From positions 62,001 to 126,000 of the forward strand of contig NZ_JAPDDR010000008.1 of assembly GCF_025950095.1 (NCBI RefSeq): DNA of 64,000 nucleotides, read 5' to 3'. The notes under the pieces are model-generated. The model did no database searches, had not been told where the DNA came from, and saw only the letters and a program-made list of their open reading frames with translations. Below, piece after piece: positions 1 through 8,063 of the stretch. A program made the position numbers and the translations under genes. Within the stretch, counting starts at the first letter, position 1. Each line of letters starts with the position of its first letter. The stretch is from Luteolibacter rhizosphaerae (GTDB taxonomy: Bacteria > Verrucomicrobiota > Verrucomicrobiia > Verrucomicrobiales > Akkermansiaceae).

Positions 1-584
1 TAGTGGTTCTCCGCTGCGTAGCAGTTCTTCCACTTCCCCTCCTTCAGCGCCGCATCATACGCCGCCTTCAGCCGCTCGTCGAAGCTGCTGTCCAGCGAGT
101 TCACTCCCATCTGGTGGATCGCATGCGCGAACTCGTGCACCATGATGCTCTCCGTCGAATACGGATCGCCCGGGCAGCACAGCAGGTTCTCCTCCCCGCA
201 GCTTACCGATGGCCGCTCGTGCGTCGCCCCCAGTCCCCGGGCCCGTCGGTTCCAGAATTCCTTCGGTGTTAGATCGGAGTGCTCCGGCACATCGCAGGTC
301 CGCTCGCCCGTCGCCATCACCGTCAGGCGCACCTTGTTCTTCGCCATGGCGGAGAGGATGTCGTCCCGCCCCTCCAGCATCGATTTCACCAGCACCGCCG
401 CCTCGCTCAGCGCCGGATCGCTCACCTTCGCGGAGGACACGATCGGGAACTCACCCGTCATCACCACCTTCGCATAGAAGGGCGAGAGCTTGAACTCCTC
501 ACGGATCTTCTCCGGAATCGGCGATTGGATCTCCTGTGCCTGAACCACCAGCGATTCGATTGCGAAGAATGCGAGCCATCTCAT
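1..584 (-). CDS. Secreted HEXXH zinc metallopeptidase-like protein (C-terminus outside window)
   Basis: The reading frame runs off the left edge, so only the first 194 codons are seen. The ATG at 584 follows a GGGAGG-like ribosome binding site and begins a short hydrophobic leader (MRWLAFFAIESLVVQA), which suggests export. Near the visible end is VHEFAHAIHQMG, a classical HEXXH zinc-binding helix, followed by a charged stretch (FDERLKAAYDAALKEG). A cysteine-rich piece (SCGEENLLCCPGD) lies just before it. I infer a periplasmic or secreted zinc protease of the lethal-factor-like/gluzincin kind; the third zinc ligand is not in the window. The nearest downstream gene in transcription direction is unknown. 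Confidence 0.7.
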   Translation of the reverse strand, partial: MRWLAFFAIESLVVQAQEIQSPIPEKIREEFKLSPFYAKVVMTGEFPIVSSAKVSDPALSEAAVLVKSMLEGRDDILSAMAKNKVRLTVMATGERTCDVPEHSDLTPKEFWNRRARGLGATHERPSVSCGEENLLCCPGDPYSTESIMVHEFAHAIHQMGVNSLDSSFDERLKAAYDAALKEGKWKNCYAAENH

Positions 585-646
585 CCTCCCATCTTCACGA
601 AAATCCCCGCCTCAAGCCAGAAGCTCTCGCGTCACTTGCCGAACCT

Positions 647-702
647 CCAGTCCCCAGTCCCCAATCCGTAACACTATCAGGCACATCAGGCATATAAGGC
701 AG
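647..702. repeat. Two short iterated repeats in the gap after the phosphoesterase gene
   Basis: Positions 647-667 iterate a CCAGTCCC-type unit (CCAGTCCCCAGTCCCCAATCC overall, about 7-8 bp period). Positions 675-702 iterate ATCAGGCAC/ATCAGGCAT/ATAAGGCAG, a 9-bp unit seen three times. Neither is coding on either strand. Similar low-complexity iterations occur in other gaps of this window. Confidence 0.6.
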
Positions 703-703
703 G

Positions 704-722
704 GACCGCTCTCCGAGCGGTC
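704..722. repeat. Perfect 8-bp inverted repeat (REP-like hairpin)
   Basis: GACCGCTC, a 3-base loop TCC, then GAGCGGTC form a perfect 8-bp stem. No T-run follows on either strand, so it looks more like a REP-type palindrome than an intrinsic terminator. It lies between the metallopeptidase start (584) and the end of the phosphoesterase gene (881). Confidence 0.6.
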
Positions 723-784
723 AGGCTTCTGGCGGCCCTCCTCCCCCAAACTCCACTCCTCATCCCACGCCCCCACCGCCGTTC

Positions 785-815
785 AAATTTTGCGCCCTTC
801 TGCGCTTTTTCGCGG
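785..815. repeat. Dispersed iterated repeat, copy 1
   Basis: The 31 bp starting AAATTTTGCG and ending TTCGCGG match 4326-4356 with few differences and 50110-50139 more loosely. On the minus strand it reads as three spaced CGCGAA/CGCAGAA/CGCAAAA units with about 10-11 bp period. It is intergenic. Confidence 0.65.
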
Positions 816-853
816 CAAGAACTCTCACGCTTTCCACCTCACAATCCCGCCTT

Positions 854-876
854 TCATCCGTGGAAATTCGTGGTTC
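854..876. repeat. Short iterated CCACGAA-type repeat
   Basis: On the minus strand this reads ACCACGAATTTCCACGGATG, two CCACG-containing units about 11 bp apart. It abuts the stop codon of the phosphoesterase gene and resembles the CCACGGAATAC iteration at 50070-50098. Confidence 0.45.
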
Positions 877-880
877 CTCC

Positions 881-1792
881 TCAAGCCACCCTCAACCTCA
901 ACTCCCGCGATACCTCCCGCCCGAATCCCTCGATCTTCACCCGGTCCGCATGCACCTCCACGATCGAATACGCCGTGTTCTCCGGGTGATGCAGCATCGA
1001 GCGGAAAGTCACATACGGGATTCCGTTCTTCTCCGCGAAGTCCCCGGCATGGTTGTGCCCGTTGAACCAAGCCATCACGCAGGGATGCTTCTCCAGCAGC
1101 GCCATCACCTCCACATGATTCCACATCTGGTGCATGTCCGCGGGCGCCAGCGGATGATGCCCGCACACGATCACCCGCTCCTTCGCCGCATCCGCCGCGG
1201 CCAGCTCGCGCTCCAGCCACGCCATCTGTGTCGCGGAGAATCCACCGTTCCAAGGCTTCGCCCCTGCGGCTCCCGCTGCCTCTAGCCCTGCCAGGATCTC
1301 TTTCGCCCTCGCCGTCTCCACGGAGGCGGCCGCATTCCGGTACACCGAGACCTCGTTCGTGTCCGTCATGATGAACCGGATCCCCCTGCTACGAAAGCTG
1401 TAGTAGTCGTGCGGCATCTCCAGCGTCGAGACCACCCGGCCCTTCTCCCCATCGGCCACATCGTAGTCGTGATTCCCCAGCAGGTGATACACCGGGTGCC
1501 CTAGCCCCTTCATCAGCGGCAGCATCACATCGAAGGACTTGAAATCCCGGTCGATGAAGTCACCCAGATGCAGCGTGAAAGCCAGATCCTTGCCATGCAG
1601 CTCTTCCACCGCCCGCTTCAGCTTCTCCGGTGTCGAGCGGTAGTGCCGCTCACCCTTCGCCTCCGCATCGGCATACTGAGCATCCGTGATCAGGCCGAAG
1701 CGTAGCAACGGCGGCGCTCCTTCCTCGGCTTTCACGATGCCGGGCAGTCCCCCGGCGATGGCGGTGCTGGTGAGGAAACGGCGGCGATTCAT
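881..1792 (-). CDS. Tat-exported calcineurin-like metallophosphoesterase
   Basis: A 303-residue protein. It begins MNRRRFLTSTAIAGG, a twin-arginine leader with RRxFL, so it probably works folded in the periplasm. The phosphoesterase metal-binding motifs occur in order: GLITDAQYAD (D-x-x near residue 35), LHLGDFIDRD (GD), LLGNHDYD (GNHD), CGHHPL and NGHNHAGD. These are the five signature blocks of the calcineurin-like family, which hydrolyses phosphomonoesters or diesters with two metal ions; the substrate cannot be read from the sequence. Its ATG overlaps the glycogen synthase stop by 4 bp (ATGA), so the two are probably cotranscribed. Confidence 0.88.
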   Translation of the reverse strand: MNRRRFLTSTAIAGGLPGIVKAEEGAPPLLRFGLITDAQYADAEAKGERHYRSTPEKLKRAVEELHGKDLAFTLHLGDFIDRDFKSFDVMLPLMKGLGHPVYHLLGNHDYDVADGEKGRVVSTLEMPHDYYSFRSRGIRFIMTDTNEVSVYRNAAASVETARAKEILAGLEAAGAAGAKPWNGGFSATQMAWLERELAAADAAKERVIVCGHHPLAPADMHQMWNHVEVMALLEKHPCVMAWFNGHNHAGDFAEKNGIPYVTFRSMLHHPENTAYSIVEVHADRVKIEGFGREVSRELRLRVA

Positions 1793-3285
1793 GCAGTGAC
1801 CGGGGTCTTGAGCATTTGCTCGTAGCGCCGAATGTAATCCGCCGCCGTGGTCTCGTGATTGAATCTTGCTGACGATTCCGCCATCACCCGCGCTGTCTGG
1901 CGTGCCTTCTCCTCGGCCGGCAGCGCGTGGAATCTCAGCGCTTCTTCAATCGCCCAGCGCAGCCCGTCCGCGTTGAAATGCTTGAAGAGGAAGCCGTTCC
2001 CGCGGTTCCCCGGCACATCCAGCGGCTCCACCGTGTCGTGCAGCCCGCCCGTATCATGCGCGATCGTCAGGCTGCCATACTTCGGCGCGATCATCTGTGG
2101 CAGACCGCAGGGCTCGAAGGAGGACGGCATGAAGATGAAGTCGCTGCCCGCGTAGGCCAGGTGAGACAGCCTCTCGTCGAAGTCGTGCACCGCCACGCTC
2201 GCGAAGAGGTTGTGCATCTTCACGATGTTCTTGAAGTGCTTCTGGAAGCTCCCGCTAGCGACCACCGCGATCTGCATCCGCTTGTTGGAGACCAGATCGA
2301 AGAGGATCTCCGTGAGCAGCTGGCAGCCCTTCTGCACCGGATCGAGTCGCGAGGGCCAGTAGAAGAGCGGGATGTCCGGATCACCCTCCAGTCCCAGCCG
2401 CTCCTGGATCTCCAGCTTGTTCTTCCTCTTCCCTTCCGGGTGCGTCTGCGGCGTGAAGTGATGCGTCAGGTAGCTATCCGTCTCCGGATCGAAGCCGGCA
2501 TCCGGTGCGTTCAGGATCCCCGTCGCGCAGTCGGAGTGAACCTTTCCGCGCAGCTCGTTGCGGATCGCATCAGGAATGAAATGATGCCCTCCCTCCACGA
2601 TCTCCTTCAGGAAGGTCGGGCTCACCGTGTTCACATGATCGGCCGCGAAGATCCCGCTCGTCAGCAGGTCGACCGGGTTGTTGCCGCGGCTCTCCTCGTA
2701 GGTCCAGGGCGCACGGCGGTAAAAGAGATGCTGCCAGAAGTCCGCAGCATCGATCCCGCGGTCCTCGATCTGGGCCAGCGTCAGGTGCTCCGAGTGGATG
2801 TTGTGCACCGTGAACAGAGAGGCGATCCCGTGCCGCTTCGCCACCGCCGGGATCAGCCCGGTCATCCAGTCGTTGCAGTGGATCAGATCCGGCCGCACCT
2901 GTGGGATCGTGTGGTTGATCACTTCGCGCTGGAAGGCCAGCGCGATCAGATGGTTCTCCGCACCATAAACGCTGGAGCGGTGATAGAAGACTCGGTCTTC
3001 CGCCAGGTGGATCCGCTGCTCCGGCAGCGCCCGGCTGACTTTCTCGAACTCGTTGTCGAACACGCTCGCCACATCCAGATGGAACATCCGGCGGTAGTTC
3101 GGCAGCGCCACGTGGACGTCGGCCCCTTGGTCATACAGCGCCTTCACCAGTGAGGCGGACACATCGGCCAAACCACCCGCCTTCGCGCACATGCGCTGGG
3201 CCAGGTTGCCCATGCCTTCCGGCAGGTAAGTGATCTCCGGGGTGACGACGAGAATCCGCGGACGACGGGGAGGGTTTTGAGACAT
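1789..3285 (-). CDS. glgA: Glycogen/starch synthase (GT5 family)
   Basis: A 498-residue GT-B glycosyltransferase that extends alpha-1,4-glucan chains from ADP-glucose or UDP-glucose in the cytoplasm. The N-terminal block has the nucleotide-sugar loop KAGGLADV near residue 36, and the C-terminal block has EPCGLPQMIAPKYGS followed by DTGGLHDTV, both diagnostic for GT5. Length is normal for the family. An insertion-like NLAQRMC precedes the KAGGL motif. The gene overlaps the following phosphoesterase by 4 bp. No other glycogen genes (glgB, glgC, glgP) lie nearby. Confidence 0.9.
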   Translation of the reverse strand: MSQNPPRRPRILVVTPEITYLPEGMGNLAQRMCAKAGGLADVSASLVKALYDQGADVHVALPNYRRMFHLDVASVFDNEFEKVSRALPEQRIHLAEDRVFYHRSSVYGAENHLIALAFQREVINHTIPQVRPDLIHCNDWMTGLIPAVAKRHGIASLFTVHNIHSEHLTLAQIEDRGIDAADFWQHLFYRRAPWTYEESRGNNPVDLLTSGIFAADHVNTVSPTFLKEIVEGGHHFIPDAIRNELRGKVHSDCATGILNAPDAGFDPETDSYLTHHFTPQTHPEGKRKNKLEIQERLGLEGDPDIPLFYWPSRLDPVQKGCQLLTEILFDLVSNKRMQIAVVASGSFQKHFKNIVKMHNLFASVAVHDFDERLSHLAYAGSDFIFMPSSFEPCGLPQMIAPKYGSLTIAHDTGGLHDTVEPLDVPGNRGNGFLFKHFNADGLRWAIEEALRFHALPAEEKARQTARVMAESSARFNHETTAADYIRRYEQMLKTPVTA

Positions 3286-3371
3286 AGGCTTTTCCGGGTT
3301 TCCTCAAATCTAGCCCCTCGCTGGCGGAGATTGCAAGAAACGGCGAAATAATCTGCGTTCGCCGCACAGCC

Positions 3372-3869
3372 TCAGGCACCTCCGTCCGGGAAGAGCGCCA
3401 TCAGCACCACGTCGTCATAGATGCCGTCCACCAGCCGTCCGCGCTTCTTCACCCCTTCTTCCACGAAGCCAAGCTTTCGATAGAGCTGCATCGCCGCCTC
3501 ATTGGAGGAATACACGCTTAGCTCGATCTTCTGCAGGCCGTTTTCCCAGCACCGCTCGATCGTCGCCTCCAGCAGCCGCTGCCCGATCTTCTGGCCGCGA
3601 TAGTCCTTCAGTAAGCCCATCCCCAGTCTCCCGATGTGCGCCCCACCATGTTCTCCCGGGATGGCATCGCACCATCCCACGATCCTGCCCTCGTCCTCCG
3701 CCACGAATTGCGCATGCCCGGCGCTCACATTGCCGTTCACGAACTGTTCCACATTAGCCAGCGGTGGCCCCTCGATCGTCGCAAGATAGCGGCGCTCCCG
3801 GCACACCTCACCCAGCGTATCATGAAATCCCGCCGCATCGGCGGATCGGATCAGGCGGATCGTGATCAT
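3372..3869 (-). CDS. GNAT family N-acetyltransferase
   Basis: A 165-residue single-domain acetyltransferase. The acetyl-CoA pyrophosphate loop is visible as LKDYRGQKIGQRLLEA (Q/RxxGxG/A-type) near residue 91, followed by SSNEAAMQLYRKLGFVEEG, the typical motif B. An N-terminal ITIRLIRSADAAGF fits the usual first strand. Acetyl acceptor unknown. It stands alone, in the same direction as glgA upstream of it by transcription, with an 86-bp gap and no sign of coupling. Confidence 0.88.
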   Translation of the reverse strand: MITIRLIRSADAAGFHDTLGEVCRERRYLATIEGPPLANVEQFVNGNVSAGHAQFVAEDEGRIVGWCDAIPGEHGGAHIGRLGMGLLKDYRGQKIGQRLLEATIERCWENGLQKIELSVYSSNEAAMQLYRKLGFVEEGVKKRGRLVDGIYDDVVLMALFPDGGA

Positions 3870-4021
3870 AGTAGCACTCGGATCATCAGCGTCCTATCAG
3901 ATCCCTTTAGCCTCTGGGAGCGCGAACTTCGCGAAGCGAAGAGGTCCGGCTGACTACTCCAATCTTAGTCGGACAACTTCAGTCTGCCCGAACCCACCCT
4001 CACCGCCCGCCAAAAGGGTAC

Positions 4022-4043
4022 GTAGTCCCGCCTTCAGGCGGAC
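4022..4043 (+). repeat. REP-like element with GTAG head
   Basis: GTAG is followed by a stem: CCGCCT, a two-base loop TC, then AGGCGG, extended outward by GTC/GAC around one bulged C. A GTAG or GGAG tetranucleotide beside an imperfect palindrome is the hallmark of REP sequences mobilised by RAYT (IS200/IS605-like) transposases. No such transposase gene is in this window. Confidence 0.55.
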
Positions 4044-4078
4044 GAAGCAGCTCTAACATCCCACTCCACCCATCGTTG

Positions 4079-4099
4079 CGGAATGACTTCGTCATTCCG
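4079..4099. repeat. Perfect 9-bp inverted repeat hairpin
   Basis: CGGAATGAC, loop TTC, GTCATTCCG. The stem is perfect, but neither strand has a following T-run. It lies 35 bp after the GTAG REP-like element and may be a second palindrome of the same kind of array. Confidence 0.55.
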
Positions 4100-4325
4100 G
4101 CCGGGCGCGTCCCTCGAAAAGGCGCCGCCTTCACCGCTCCATCTCTCCAAGGAAGCCCCAGATAAAAAGCAACACATCCTAATCTGGGATCACTCACCTA
4201 ACAGACCAACACCCCCAAACCCCGCCAAGGATTCACACATTAGCAATCACTCCGAAATCCCACGACAATCCCCGCTCACCCCAAGCCAACAATCCTCCCA
4301 AGACGAGACCCCTTATCTCTTCTCC

Positions 4326-4356
4326 AAATTTTGCGTCCTTCTGCGCATTCTCGCGG
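4326..4356. repeat. Dispersed iterated repeat, copy 2
   Basis: Nearly identical to 785-815: both start AAATTTTGCG, continue CCTTCTGCGC and end TCGCGG. It lies just beyond the 3' end of the sulfatase gene, as copy 1 lies near the 3' end of the phosphoesterase gene. Confidence 0.65.
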
Positions 4357-4388
4357 CTAGACCCAGTAACCCGCCCCCCTGCCTCTCT

Positions 4389-5819
4389 TCACCGCCCATC
4401 CCAAAAACTCCCCTCCTTCACCAGCGAATCCTCAAACTCCCGGATCACCCTCAAGCCCTCCTTCAGCTCATCCACCCGCCCCGCCGCCCGGTCGATCCGC
4501 TCCGGAAAATCCTCCTCCACCTGAAACAACAAGGGCTTCTCCTTCGAAGCCTCGAACCCGTGGCCCGTCTTCAACTGCGAGATGATCTTCGTGTGAATCT
4601 TCCACGGCCCGAAACGCGCCGCGTTCACCTCCTTGCTGTCCGCATAGATGAAGCGGAAGTCCTTCACCATCCCTTGAAGACCCGTCACCCCGAGCAATCC
4701 CCGCACATCTCGCCCATCCATCGTGCGGTCCTCCGGCACCTTGCCCCCCGCCAGCATCATCACCGTCGGGAACACATCCAGAGCCGAAGCAGGCTCCCTC
4801 ACCACCGTCTCCTCCGGAATCGTCCCCGGCCAGCACCACACGCCCGCCACGCGTTGCCCGCCTTCCCACGTCGATCCCTTCCCGTCGCGGAAGGGTAGGG
4901 CGGAGCCCACCAACAATCGCGCCTCATCATACACCGGATGCCTCGCCGTATCCTGATACAGGATCCACGGCCCGTTGTCGGAAGTGAAGATAATCAGCGT
5001 GTTCTTCGCGATCCCGCTTTCTTCGAGCGTCGACCGGATCCGCCCCAATTGATGGTCGATCTCGCTGATGCAATCGCCATACCGCCCGCGCGGCGACTTC
5101 CCCTTGAACTCCTCCGAAGCATGTACCGGCAGATGCGGCATGTTCGGCGTCATGTAGATGAAGAATGGCTGCTCCTTCTTCTCCCGGATGAAGCTCACCG
5201 CTGCATCCGCATAGCGCTTCGTCAGGCTTTCCTGCACCGACACCTTCGTGTCGATGTCCTCCTCCACGATCTCGTAGCCGGGAATCGGATTTCCTTTCTC
5301 CGCCGGACCTTGGATCAGGTTCGATCCCGTCTCGTAATCGTTGGACACGTTCGTCCCCAGCCAGCGATCGAAACCGTGGGCGAGGGGAAAGGCCTCCGCT
5401 GTCATCTCGTTGGCCGCGTTCGGTGTGCCTAGATGCCACTTGCCGAAGATCGCCGTCGCATAGCCCTGCTCCTTCAGCCCTTCCGCGAGCGTCAGTTCCT
5501 TCACATGCAGATGTCGCTTCGTCTCCGGCCCGATCGCCCATGATGGCAAACCGGAGCGCAGATGATTCCTACCCGTCAGAATCCCGTAGCGGGAGGCCGT
5601 GCAGGCCGCCGCTGCGGAATAGAACTGCGGGAAGTTCGCCCCTTCTCGCACCATCTTCGTCAGGTTCGGCGTTGCGATCACCGGATTGCCCGCATGCGCG
5701 AAGTCTCCGTAGCCCGCGTCATCCAGCAGGATCACGATCACGTTCGGCTTCTCAAAGGCTGGCCGCGCCGCCAGCACGAGGCCCGGCACGAGGAGCAAAA
5801 AGGCGAGAAACGATCGCAT
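4389..5819 (-). CDS. Secreted sulfatase (formylglycine-dependent)
   Basis: A 476-residue type I sulfatase with a signal peptide (MRSFLAFLLLVPGLVLAA). Metal-binding LLDDAGYGD lies near residue 32. The key motif CTASRYGILTG has Cys73 in the C-x-A-S-R context that is converted to formylglycine by a maturase. Also visible are KWHLGT, TPNMPHLPVH and TSDNGPW, all typical of the family. It hydrolyses sulfate esters, probably from polysaccharides, in the periplasm or outside the cell; the substrate is not predictable here. Sulfatases are numerous in Verrucomicrobiota and Planctomycetota. No partner maturase or glycoside hydrolase is next to it. Confidence 0.92.
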   Translation of the reverse strand: MRSFLAFLLLVPGLVLAARPAFEKPNVIVILLDDAGYGDFAHAGNPVIATPNLTKMVREGANFPQFYSAAAACTASRYGILTGRNHLRSGLPSWAIGPETKRHLHVKELTLAEGLKEQGYATAIFGKWHLGTPNAANEMTAEAFPLAHGFDRWLGTNVSNDYETGSNLIQGPAEKGNPIPGYEIVEEDIDTKVSVQESLTKRYADAAVSFIREKKEQPFFIYMTPNMPHLPVHASEEFKGKSPRGRYGDCISEIDHQLGRIRSTLEESGIAKNTLIIFTSDNGPWILYQDTARHPVYDEARLLVGSALPFRDGKGSTWEGGQRVAGVWCWPGTIPEETVVREPASALDVFPTVMMLAGGKVPEDRTMDGRDVRGLLGVTGLQGMVKDFRFIYADSKEVNAARFGPWKIHTKIISQLKTGHGFEASKEKPLLFQVEEDFPERIDRAAGRVDELKEGLRVIREFEDSLVKEGSFWDGR

Positions 5820-5937
5820 GGGTGGCTTTAGACGCTTTCAAATGAGGAAACCTGTCAAGGGTGCCCCGGGGCCCGCCTGAGATTCAGAGCGCCGCAGGCT
5901 TGCCCCTCGCAGTTTCAAGCGCTTTGCTCCCCCGGCC

Positions 5938-6879
5938 TTGGCGGATGAGGAAAAAAAGCAGAGCCGGTGGCGGCGGATCAGCGTCTTCGGCGATTTGCCG
6001 ACGCGCCTGCTCATGCACGGCCTGAAGTCCGCCCCGTGGTTCCTTGAGCCCGTGCTCATCCCGCCTTGGACCCTGCTCTTCTTCATCGTCGCCGGCGAAC
6101 AGCGCCGCGCCGTGATCGGCAACCTGCGGGCCCTCTTTCCGCAGTGGTCTTACCTGTGCGCCCTCGCCGGAGCCTTCCGGGTCTTCCTGAACTTCGCCTC
6201 GACCTACGTCGATGCCCTGCGCTGTGAGACCGGCACCGGCGATGTCGATTGGGTCATCGACGGCCTTGAACATTTCGAGGACCTCCGCTCGCGGCAGGAA
6301 GGCTGCCTGATTCTCACCGCGCACATGGGGAACTACGACATGGCGGCCCCGCTGTTCTCTTCCAAGTTTGGCCGCACCGTCCACGCCGTCCGCGCCCCCG
6401 AGCGCGAGCCCGAGATGCAGGCCATCCGCGAAGCCGAGCAAAAGGAGAAGGAGCGCCTCAACCCCTACTTCAAGACCTGCTTCAACACCGGTGGCGACAT
6501 GCTCGGCGTGGAACTCGCCCGCTTCCTCAACCAGGGCGATGTCGTCGCCGTCCAAGGCGACCGCGTGATCTTCGAAGTTTCTCCGATGGAAGCCGAGGTC
6601 GAGCCCGGCCTCCACATGCGCCTGCCGCGCGGCCCGCTTTATCTTGCCCGCATCACCGGCGCGGCCACCTTCCCGCTCTTCATCATTCGCGAGGGCTGGC
6701 GCCGCTATCGTATCCAGGTCCATCCGCCTCTCGATCTCCCGCCGCGTGTCCGTGGCCGCGGTGAAGACCCGGCCACCCCCGTTTGGGCCGGTGCCATCCT
6801 CGAGACCGTGCGCGGCCACTGGCAGCAGTGGTTCGTCTTCGAGCCCGTCCTCCGCCGCGATGAAAGGGGGCCCGCATGA
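5938..6879 (+). CDS. LpxL/HtrB-like lysophospholipid acyltransferase
   Basis: A 313-residue protein of the lipid A (Kdo2-lipid IVA) acyltransferase superfamily. The catalytic HX4D motif is HMGNYD at residues 129-134. RAPEREPEM and QGDRV follow at the expected spacing. A hydrophobic segment (PPWTLLFFIVAGEQ) near residue 43 would anchor it to the inner membrane. The TTG at 5938 is the only plausible start upstream of the conserved N-terminus, as the frame is closed at 5878-5880; an ATG at 6013 would cut it short. The stop overlaps the next gene by 4 bp (ATGA). I infer acylation of a lipid A or a related envelope glycolipid. Confidence 0.82.
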   Translation: MADEEKKQSRWRRISVFGDLPTRLLMHGLKSAPWFLEPVLIPPWTLLFFIVAGEQRRAVIGNLRALFPQWSYLCALAGAFRVFLNFASTYVDALRCETGTGDVDWVIDGLEHFEDLRSRQEGCLILTAHMGNYDMAAPLFSSKFGRTVHAVRAPEREPEMQAIREAEQKEKERLNPYFKTCFNTGGDMLGVELARFLNQGDVVAVQGDRVIFEVSPMEAEVEPGLHMRLPRGPLYLARITGAATFPLFIIREGWRRYRIQVHPPLDLPPRVRGRGEDPATPVWAGAILETVRGHWQQWFVFEPVLRRDERGPA

Positions 6880-8060
6880 ACTGGCCCCGCCTCCCGGAAA
6901 AGCTTTCCCGCAATCGCGCCGTCACTCCCTTCTTCCGCGCCTTCGGCGGTCGCCTGAAGGTTCCCCCCGGCGATGCCGTGCGCATGTCCGCTCAGGAAGG
7001 CCTTCACCGCCCGGAGCGCATCGCCCTCTCGCTCTTCGTCCCGCTCATGGTTGCCGCCATCGTGCTGGACCTCCTCTGGCGTCTGGGCGGGCCCATGGTC
7101 GCATGGATCGGCGTCCTGCCCGGCACCTTCCTCTTTCTGCACCTCATGGCCTTCGGTCTCGGCGGCCGCACCTCAGGCCTCCAGTGGGGCCGTTGGGAAA
7201 TGGCCATTTCCTTCTGGGCCGTCTGGCAACTCTGGTTCGCTGGCGGCACCGGCGTCGGCCTTTTCGTTCTCCTTTGGGGCTTGTTCATCCTGTTGAACTT
7301 ATGTGGCATCATGGCCCTCATCTGGCAGGCCCTCATGACCCGCCAGCCCTTCCTGACCACCAATTTCCGCTGGTTCTTCTTCGTCATCCTCCACACCCCC
7401 GCCTGCTGGATGGCCGGGAAGTGGGGTTTTCCCGGCCTCTTCGCCGGCCTCATCCCACTCGCCCTCGCTTGGAGTCTCGGCACCTTCCTCCCGAACTCCC
7501 GCCTCTTCGGTCCCATGGTCTCCCGCGTCGAAGGAGACGGCCCTCTCATCACCATCGACGACGGCCCCGACCCGGAAGACACCCCGGCAATCCTCGATCT
7601 GCTCGATGCCCACGGCGTGAAGGCCGTGTTCTTCGTCATCGGCGAGAAAGTCGCCGCCTACCCCGATCTCGCCCGGGAAATTGTCCGCCGCGGCCACGAA
7701 ATCGCCAATCACACCATGACCCACCCCGCCGGCAGCTTCTGGGCCGCCGGATCGCTTCGCACCCGCCGCGAGATCGCCGGTTGCAGCCGCATCATCGAGG
7801 AGATCACCGGCGTCCGCCCGCGCTGGTTCCGGGCTCCCGTCGGTCACCGGAATTGGTTCACCCATCCCGTTTGCCACGAACTCGGCATGGAAGTCGTCGC
7901 ATGGAAGCGCCGCGCCTTCGATACCGTCCGTTCGGATGTTCCGGGCATCGTGAGCTGCCTCACGAAGAACATGAAGGACGGCGACATCCTTCTTCTCCAC
8001 GAAGTCACACCGGTGGCGAAGGAAGTCCTATCCGGCGTGCTCGACTCGATGCGCCGCTAG
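6876..8060 (+). CDS. Membrane-anchored NodB-type polysaccharide deacetylase
   Basis: A 394-residue protein in two parts. Residues 45-205 hold about five hydrophobic helices. Residues 220-390 are a NodB carbohydrate esterase 4 domain with the metal and base motif TIDDGPDPE (Asp228/Asp229) and the HxxxH zinc pair His279/His283 (NHTMTH), followed by RAPVGHR. It would remove N- or O-acetyl groups from a glycan at the membrane. The long multi-helix N-terminus is unusual for the family. It is translationally coupled to the upstream acyltransferase, so both probably modify the same envelope lipid or glycan. Confidence 0.85.
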   Translation: MNWPRLPEKLSRNRAVTPFFRAFGGRLKVPPGDAVRMSAQEGLHRPERIALSLFVPLMVAAIVLDLLWRLGGPMVAWIGVLPGTFLFLHLMAFGLGGRTSGLQWGRWEMAISFWAVWQLWFAGGTGVGLFVLLWGLFILLNLCGIMALIWQALMTRQPFLTTNFRWFFFVILHTPACWMAGKWGFPGLFAGLIPLALAWSLGTFLPNSRLFGPMVSRVEGDGPLITIDDGPDPEDTPAILDLLDAHGVKAVFFVIGEKVAAYPDLAREIVRRGHEIANHTMTHPAGSFWAAGSLRTRREIAGCSRIIEEITGVRPRWFRAPVGHRNWFTHPVCHELGMEVVAWKRRAFDTVRSDVPGIVSCLTKNMKDGDILLLHEVTPVAKEVLSGVLDSMRR

Positions 8061-8063
8061 CTC

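Larger units (their letters stand above)
3870..4388. other. Gene-free gap with palindromic elements
   Basis: About 520 bp with no convincing gene; the long forward frame over 4083-4898 has no recognisable domain and mostly runs antisense to the sulfatase. The gap holds the palindrome CTTCGCGAAG at 3927-3936, a REP-like element at 4022-4043, a hairpin at 4079-4099 and repeat copy 2 at 4326-4356. The stretch 4160-4330 is relatively AT-rich and otherwise featureless. Confidence 0.6.

Noticed and set aside
1927..3153. A 408-codon plus-strand frame opposite glgA
   Set aside because: Antisense shadow of glycogen synthase.
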